A stretch of 64,000 nt of DNA from Pseudomonas tructae (GTDB lineage Bacteria > Pseudomonadota > Gammaproteobacteria > Pseudomonadales > Pseudomonadaceae), in contig NZ_CP035952.1 in assembly GCF_004214895.1 (NCBI RefSeq), positions 2,056,501 to 2,120,500 on the forward strand. Direction: 5' to 3'. The position numbers and the translations under genes are program-made. The notes under the pieces are model-generated. The model was not told the origin of the DNA and searched no databases. It saw nothing but the letters and a program-made list of their open reading frames with translations. Positions within the stretch are counted from its first letter, which is position 1, and each line of letters begins with the position of its first letter. Shown here piece by piece: positions 59,789 through 64,000 of this stretch.

Positions 59789-60802
59789 ATGCCATTCGAT
59801 TACGTTACGCCGACTTTGTCCTTGCCACGCTGGCGCAACCTTAGCGCCGACGAGGGGGAGTGCCACCTGAGCCTGGTGCTCGAAGGCAAGCCATTGGCGC
59901 GCGTGCGCCTGCAGCGCGGTGAAACCTTGCAGGTCCGACTTGAAGAGGTTGACCGCGAGCGTGTGCCACAAGCCCTGTGGGCTGTCTGCTACTGGTTGTT
60001 CGCTCGCGATCCAGGCATTGCCCGCCTGACCTGGCAGCTCGATCAGCCGCCGCATTCGGCCTTGGGCAGCGGCTTGCTGGTCAGCGCAACGACGCCGGGC
60101 GAGTACCTGTGCGAACGCAGCCTGTTCTGGCAACTGCCCCAGCCCTGGCTTGGCCAGCCCTTCGAAGGGGTGTATCCACAGCAGATGCAGATCAGTGATG
60201 GCAAGCGTCATCCCCGGCGCGCACCCAAGCCCCGTGGCGAGGTGTACCGGCGTTTCGATGCGCGCCTGGGGGCCTGGATATCCTTGCGGACCCTGGAAAT
60301 AGACCAGGACCTGGAGCGTTTCAACCGCTGGCAGAACAACCCGCGGGTGCTGAACTTCTGGCAGGAGGGCGGTAGCCTGGAGCAACATCGGGACTACCTG
60401 GGCAAGCTGCAAGCCGATCCGCATAGCCTTACCTTGATCGGCTGTTTCGATGATCAGCCGTTCGCCTATTTCGAGGCATATTGGGCCAAGGAAGACCGTA
60501 TCGCGCCGTTCTATGCGGTGGATGATTACGATCGTGGCATTCACATGCTGGTCGGAGAGGAGCAGCACCGTGGCCCGCACAAGGTCGCGAGCTGGCTGTC
60601 AGCCCTGGTGCACTACCTGCTTCTCGATGATCCGCGTACCCAGCGGGTGGTCGCCGAGCCACGGGCCGACAATGGCAAGATGATCGGCTACATGCATGAC
60701 CAGTGCTTTCACTGCGAAAAGGAATTCGATTTTCCGCACAAGCGCGCAGCGCTGATGATTCTGGGGCGGGAGCGTTTTTTCGAGGGTTGCAAGCTGGTCT
60801 GA
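59789..60802 (+). CDS. Siderophore-type N-acyltransferase (IucB/AlcB/RhbD family)
   Basis: A 337-residue protein whose second half (from about 165) is the GNAT domain of siderophore acetyltransferases, with FNRWQNNPRVLNFWQEGG, then EAYWAKEDRIAPFYAVDDYDR in two parts (EAYWAKEDRIAP and FYAVDDYDR), and HMLVGEEQHRGPHKVASWLS. Family members acylate N-hydroxylated lysine or ornithine. Next to pvdS and pvdL and behind a PvdS box, it probably modifies hydroxyornithine of pyoverdine, like PvdYII-type enzymes. The N-terminal half (1-160) is poorly conserved. The exact acyl group is unknown. Confidence 0.87.
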   Translation: MPFDYVTPTLSLPRWRNLSADEGECHLSLVLEGKPLARVRLQRGETLQVRLEEVDRERVPQALWAVCYWLFARDPGIARLTWQLDQPPHSALGSGLLVSATTPGEYLCERSLFWQLPQPWLGQPFEGVYPQQMQISDGKRHPRRAPKPRGEVYRRFDARLGAWISLRTLEIDQDLERFNRWQNNPRVLNFWQEGGSLEQHRDYLGKLQADPHSLTLIGCFDDQPFAYFEAYWAKEDRIAPFYAVDDYDRGIHMLVGEEQHRGPHKVASWLSALVHYLLLDDPRTQRVVAEPRADNGKMIGYMHDQCFHCEKEFDFPHKRAALMILGRERFFEGCKLV

Positions 60803-60807
60803 TCCGC

Positions 60808-60856
60808 AAGCGGCAAGCGGCATCTCAGTCCTCTTGCCGCTTGAAGCTTGCCGCGC
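60808..60856. repeat. Hairpin repeat between acetyltransferase and pvdS
   Basis: CCGCAAGCGGCAAGCGGCAT and CTTGCCGCTTGAAGCTTGCC can pair across a short loop between two convergent genes. It resembles the repeat at 4375-4457 and may end transcription. Confidence 0.5.
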
Positions 60857-61387
60857 TCAAGCCCTCTGGCTTGAGACCTTGCGACAATGTACCAGGGCAT
60901 CGCGGATCATGAAGTTGACCAGGGTCGGCGAGACGCCCAGTTCCTTGGCGATGTCCTTTTGCGGTACGCCATGCAGGCGATACATCTCGAAGGCGTAGCG
61001 GGTGCGCTGGGGCAGTTCGCCCAAGGCGTCGGCAATATGTTCAAGGGTGGCGAAGTTGATGTGCGTGGCTTCTGGCGAGGCGCCTTGAATGACCACATTC
61101 AGGCCCTCCTCTTCGCTGCCGGAGTATTTGAGTTCCATCGCCTGTTTGCGGTAGTGATCGATGGCCAGGTTGCGCACGATCTGGAACAGGTAGCTAAGCT
61201 GGGCCTTGAACGAGGAGGTGATCTGTGGCGCCGAGCTGAGCCGGAAGAACGCATCCTGGACCACATCTTCGGCCCGGGAGCGACAGCCGGTGATGCGGGC
61301 GGCAATCTTTACGAGGATGCTGCGGTTGTCGACAAACGCCTGGAGTAACGGTGAATCGCACTTACTTGTGGATAGTTGTTCCGCCAT
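60857..61387 (-). CDS. pvdS: Iron-starvation sigma factor PvdS (PfrI)
   Basis: An extracytoplasmic-function sigma factor of 176 residues that directs RNA polymerase to pyoverdine promoters under iron limitation. Region 2 carries EDVVQDAFFRLSSAP and LFQIVRNLAIDHYRKQAME; region 4 carries ELPQRTRYAFEMYRLHG and QKDIAKELGVSPTLVNFMI. ATG 61387 follows AAGGTGA and gives the normal length. Its promoter is overlapped by a Fur box, so iron repletion should silence it. The neighbours on both sides are siderophore genes. Confidence 0.95.
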   Translation of the reverse strand: MAEQLSTSKCDSPLLQAFVDNRSILVKIAARITGCRSRAEDVVQDAFFRLSSAPQITSSFKAQLSYLFQIVRNLAIDHYRKQAMELKYSGSEEEGLNVVIQGASPEATHINFATLEHIADALGELPQRTRYAFEMYRLHGVPQKDIAKELGVSPTLVNFMIRDALVHCRKVSSQRA

Positions 61388-61468
61388 GGAAATCACCTTA
61401 TCTCTAAGAGGGAAGTGGAGCACTCCAAATCCGGAGGCTTCCTACGACGTGCGACAAATTATTCGTAA

Positions 61469-61483
61469 TGATAATTATTGTCA
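61469..61483. promoter_or_regulatory. Fur box over the pvdS promoter
   Basis: TGATAATTATTGTCA fits the 7-1-7 Fur inverted repeat TGATAAT-N-ATTATCA with one mismatch, and overlaps the -35 element of pvdS. Confidence 0.75.
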
Positions 61484-61590
61484 AATGCGAAAGTTAATAA
61501 GACTCTATACTTTTTGGTTCTAAGCTGCGGCTTTGTGACCGTCTTCAAACTCTGTGCGTTTTCACTCTGGCCGATGCGCTGCGAGGGTAT

Positions 61591-61614
61591 TAATTATTTC
61601 CTCCGGCCATCCGT
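61591..61614 (+). promoter_or_regulatory. Candidate PvdS box before pvdL
   Basis: TAATT, 16 bases, CGT: same spacing as the box before the acetyltransferase, with one base different from TAAAT. Confidence 0.5.
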
Positions 61615-61722
61615 TCCTCTCTGTACATCCTCGGCTCTGGCAAGGCGCAATTGACCGCCCGCATGCCATCCCTGCACGCCAACCGAGACCTGATTTCACG
61701 TACAGACTCTGGCAGGAACCCC

Positions 61723-64000
61723 ATGACGGACGCCTTCGAACTCCCGGTTACGCTGGTCCAGGCACTGGCTCAACGTGCTGCCCACACCCCGGATCGGGTG
61801 GCTTTGCGCTTTCTGGCCGAAGACCCGCGTGACGAAGCCGTGCTTTGCTATCGTGACCTCGACCAGCGGGCACGGAGCATTGCTGGCGCTTTGCAGGCGT
61901 GCACCGAGGTGGGCGATCGCGCGATCCTGTTGTTCCCCAGCGGGCCGGACTATGTCGCAGCGTTTTTCGGTTGCCTGTATGCCGGGGTCATCGCCGTGCC
62001 GGCGTACCCGCCAGAGTCTTCGCGCCGCCATCACCAGGAACGGTTGCTGTCGATCATCGGCGACGCCGAGCCGCGTCTGCTGCTGACCACCAGCCTCCTG
62101 CACGACAGCCTGCAGGCCCTTGAGGTGCTGGGTGAGCCCGGAGCCCCGCAACTGCTGGCGGTCGATGGTCTGGCCGCCGAGCTTGCCGACAGCTGGCAGA
62201 TGCCGAACGTGCAGGCCGATGACATTGCCTTTTTGCAGTACACCTCCGGCTCCACTGCCTTGCCCAAAGGCGTGCAGGTCAGTCATGGCAACCTGGTTGC
62301 CAACGAAGTGCTGATTCGTCGTGGCTTTGGCATCGATGTGAATCCGGACGATGTGATCGTCAGCTGGTTGCCGCTGTACCACGATATGGGCCTGATCGGC
62401 GGCTTGCTGCAACCCATCTTCAGCGGCGTGCCCTGCGTGCTGATGGCACCGGCTTATTTCCTGGCCCGGCCGCAGCGCTGGTTGCAGGCGATCAGTGATC
62501 ACGGTGGCACCATCAGTGGCGGGCCGGACTTTGCCTACCGCTTGTGCAGCGAACGGGTCAGCGCTGCGGCACTGGCCAGCCTCGACCTGAGCAAATGGCG
62601 GGTGGCCTATTCCGGCTCCGAGCCGATTCGCCAGGACAGCCTGCAGGCCTTTGCCGACAAGTTCGCGGCCTGTGGCTTTGTGCCGGAGAGTTTCTTCGCA
62701 AGTTACGGCCTGGCCGAAGCCACGCTGTTCGTCAGCGGCAGCACTCGCGGCCAAGGGATCGGCGCGCTGGAGGTGGACACCCTGGCCCTGGCGCGCAATA
62801 ACGCCGAAGCCGGCAAGGGCACGGTGCAGATGAGTTGCGGGCGCAGCCAGCCCGGGCATGCGCTGCAGATTGTCGAACCCCAGCACCTGACGTTGCTGGC
62901 CGATAACCAGGTCGGTGAAATCTGGGCCAGCGGTCCGAGCATCGCCAAAGGTTACTGGCGCAACCCTGAGGCCACCGCCGCCACCTTCGTCGAGCAGGGC
63001 GGGCGTACCTGGCTGCGCACCGGCGACCTGGGTTTTTTGCGCGAGGGCGAACTGTTCGTCACCGGTCGCCTCAAGGACCTGTTGATCGTGCGCGGGCACA
63101 ACCTCTACCCGCAGGACCTGGAAAAGACCCTGGAGCGTGAAGTCGAGGTTCTGCGTAAAGGCCGGGTGGCGGTGTTCGCCGTCGATGAGCGGGGCGAGGA
63201 GGGCATCGGCGTTGCCGTCGAGATCAGCCGCAATGTGCAGAAGATCATCACCCCGGCGAACCTGATCAAGACCCTGCGCCAGGTCATCGCCGATGCCTGC
63301 CAGCAGGCACCGGCCGTGGTCCTGTTACTCAACCCCGGCGCCTTGCCCAAGACCTCCAGCGGCAAGCTGCAACGCTCTGCCTGTCGCCTGCGCATGGACG
63401 ACGGCAGCCTCGATAGCTACGCCCGCTTCCCCGATCAGCACGTGGTGGCCGTGGCCGATCACACTGTGTCGACGAGCGCCATGCAGGCTCGGATTGCTCG
63501 CCTGTGGTGCGAGGTATTGGGGCTTGAGCAGATTGCCGGTGATGAGCACTTCTTCCTGCTCGGTGGCAACTCTATCGCCGCGACTCAGGTCTGCGCGCGC
63601 CTGAGTGACAAACTGGGTCTCGAACTGGGAGTACGGGTCCTGTTCGAGGCGCCGACCCTGGCCGCTTTCAGTACGGCGGTGGCTACGCTGCAGGACGAGG
63701 GTGGCGTCGCCCGTGGCACAATCAGCCTTCTCGACCGCGCGCAGGCCCTACCGCAGTCGCTGGCGCAAAACCGCCTGTGGCTGACCTGGCAACTGGAGCC
63801 GCACAGTGCGGCGTACAACATTCCCGGTGCCCTGCGCCTGCGCGGTGAACTGGACGAGGCGGCGTTGCAGGCCAGCTTCCAGGCCCTGGTCGAGCGTCAC
63901 GAATCCCTGCGCACGTTGTTCGCCGAGGAGGACGGCCAGGCGCTGCAGCGCATCTTGCCGAGCCTGGTCTTTAGCTTGCAACGCCTGGATCTGTCCGTTG
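61723..64000 (+). CDS. pvdL: Pyoverdine chromophore peptide synthetase PvdL (3' end cut off)
   Basis: The start of the large non-ribosomal peptide synthetase that begins the pyoverdine chromophore precursor. The 759 residues in the window show the unusual PvdL opening. A fatty-acyl-AMP ligase domain (about 1-585) carries YTSGSTALPKGVQ near residue 170, WLPLYHDMGLIGG and GRLKDLLIVRGHNLYPQDLE. An acyl carrier domain follows with Ser617 in LLGGNSIAATQ, and a condensation domain starts near 685 (QALPQSLAQNRLWLTWQLEP). The lipid-loading module matches acylated pyoverdine precursors. ATG 61723 follows AGGAA. The reading frame is open to the right edge. Confidence 0.95.
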   Translation, partial: MTDAFELPVTLVQALAQRAAHTPDRVALRFLAEDPRDEAVLCYRDLDQRARSIAGALQACTEVGDRAILLFPSGPDYVAAFFGCLYAGVIAVPAYPPESSRRHHQERLLSIIGDAEPRLLLTTSLLHDSLQALEVLGEPGAPQLLAVDGLAAELADSWQMPNVQADDIAFLQYTSGSTALPKGVQVSHGNLVANEVLIRRGFGIDVNPDDVIVSWLPLYHDMGLIGGLLQPIFSGVPCVLMAPAYFLARPQRWLQAISDHGGTISGGPDFAYRLCSERVSAAALASLDLSKWRVAYSGSEPIRQDSLQAFADKFAACGFVPESFFASYGLAEATLFVSGSTRGQGIGALEVDTLALARNNAEAGKGTVQMSCGRSQPGHALQIVEPQHLTLLADNQVGEIWASGPSIAKGYWRNPEATAATFVEQGGRTWLRTGDLGFLREGELFVTGRLKDLLIVRGHNLYPQDLEKTLEREVEVLRKGRVAVFAVDERGEEGIGVAVEISRNVQKIITPANLIKTLRQVIADACQQAPAVVLLLNPGALPKTSSGKLQRSACRLRMDDGSLDSYARFPDQHVVAVADHTVSTSAMQARIARLWCEVLGLEQIAGDEHFFLLGGNSIAATQVCARLSDKLGLELGVRVLFEAPTLAAFSTAVATLQDEGGVARGTISLLDRAQALPQSLAQNRLWLTWQLEPHSAAYNIPGALRLRGELDEAALQASFQALVERHESLRTLFAEEDGQALQRILPSLVFSLQRLDLSV

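Larger units (their letters stand above)
61388..61722. promoter_or_regulatory. Divergent pvdS / pvdL promoter region
   Basis: These 335 bases hold no gene. The pvdS side contains TTGACA (minus strand, 61484-61479), a 17-base spacer and TAATTT (61461-61456), covered by a Fur-box-like TGATAAT-T-ATTGTCA at 61469-61483. The pvdL side contains TAATT-N16-CGT at 61591-61614, one base from the iron-starvation consensus, 109 bases before the pvdL start. Confidence 0.72.

Noticed and set aside
61521..61542. TAAGC...CGT as a PvdS box for pvdL
   Set aside because: The spacer is only 14 bases; the TAATT-N16-CGT at 61591 fits better.

Overview
The window is a stretch of a GC-rich Pseudomonas chromosome, most like the P. 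putida/P. entomophila group. The evidence is the gene order (purine catabolism, then xdh, smc, zipA, ligA, the 4.5S RNA, dnaX, recR, apt, anr, hemN, cco and pvd), many copies of the roughly 25-bp REP palindrome typical of this group (cores GCGGGGCAAGCCCGC and GCGGGTCAAGCCCGC), and the pyoverdine genes at the right end. About 50 genes are readable and none of the housekeeping genes is broken. The first and last genes are cut by the window ends.

Layout. (1) 1-850: end of a DUF808 membrane protein. (2) 0.9-18.2 kb: a purine salvage and breakdown region. It holds two Tsx-type outer-membrane channels, two NCS2 permeases, guanine deaminase (guaD), xanthine dehydrogenase (xdhA, xdhB, xdhC), urate hydroxylase (puuD), HIU hydrolase, OHCU decarboxylase (uraD), allantoinase (puuE), ureidoglycolate lyase (allA), an aquaporin and a GntR regulator. 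Together they would take guanine or xanthine to urate, S-allantoin and allantoate, and ureidoglycolate to glyoxylate plus urea. No allantoicase is present to link allantoate to ureidoglycolate. (3) 18.4-27.4 kb: a second GntR regulator 2 bp before smc, then zipA, ligA and a zinc-ribbon metallopeptidase. (4) 27.7-32.6 kb: the SRP 4.5S RNA, then a 1549-residue DUF6543/LRR/NEL effector-like protein whose NEL catalytic Cys-x-Asp seems to be replaced by Arg-x-Glu. (5) 32.7-41.3 kb: dnaX-ybaB and recR, with a four-gene chaperone-usher fimbrial operon lying between ybaB and recR. (6) 41.4-57.0 kb: apt, then a respiratory block with the oxygen regulator anr, hemN, the cbb3 oxidase assembly genes (ccoGHIS plus a TauE/UreH-type membrane protein) and two complete ccoNOQP operons. 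(7) 57.1-59.7 kb: hydrolase, ppnP, exonuclease and a periplasmic binding protein. (8) 59.8-64.0 kb: the start of the pyoverdine locus, with a siderophore acetyltransferase, pvdS and the 5' part of pvdL.

Regulation visible in the sequence. The palindrome TTGTATACAA/TTGTGTACAA occurs four times in the two divergent promoter regions of the purine cluster, next to the first GntR gene. An 18-base identical motif (TGACCTCTGGGTCAGGAA) lies upstream of both the guanine-type permease and xdhA. ANR boxes precede hemN and the distal ccoN; the latter box lies inside the coding region of the divergent hydrolase. An exact PvdS-type iron-starvation box (TAAAT-N16-CGT) precedes the siderophore acetyltransferase, and a Fur box overlaps the pvdS promoter.
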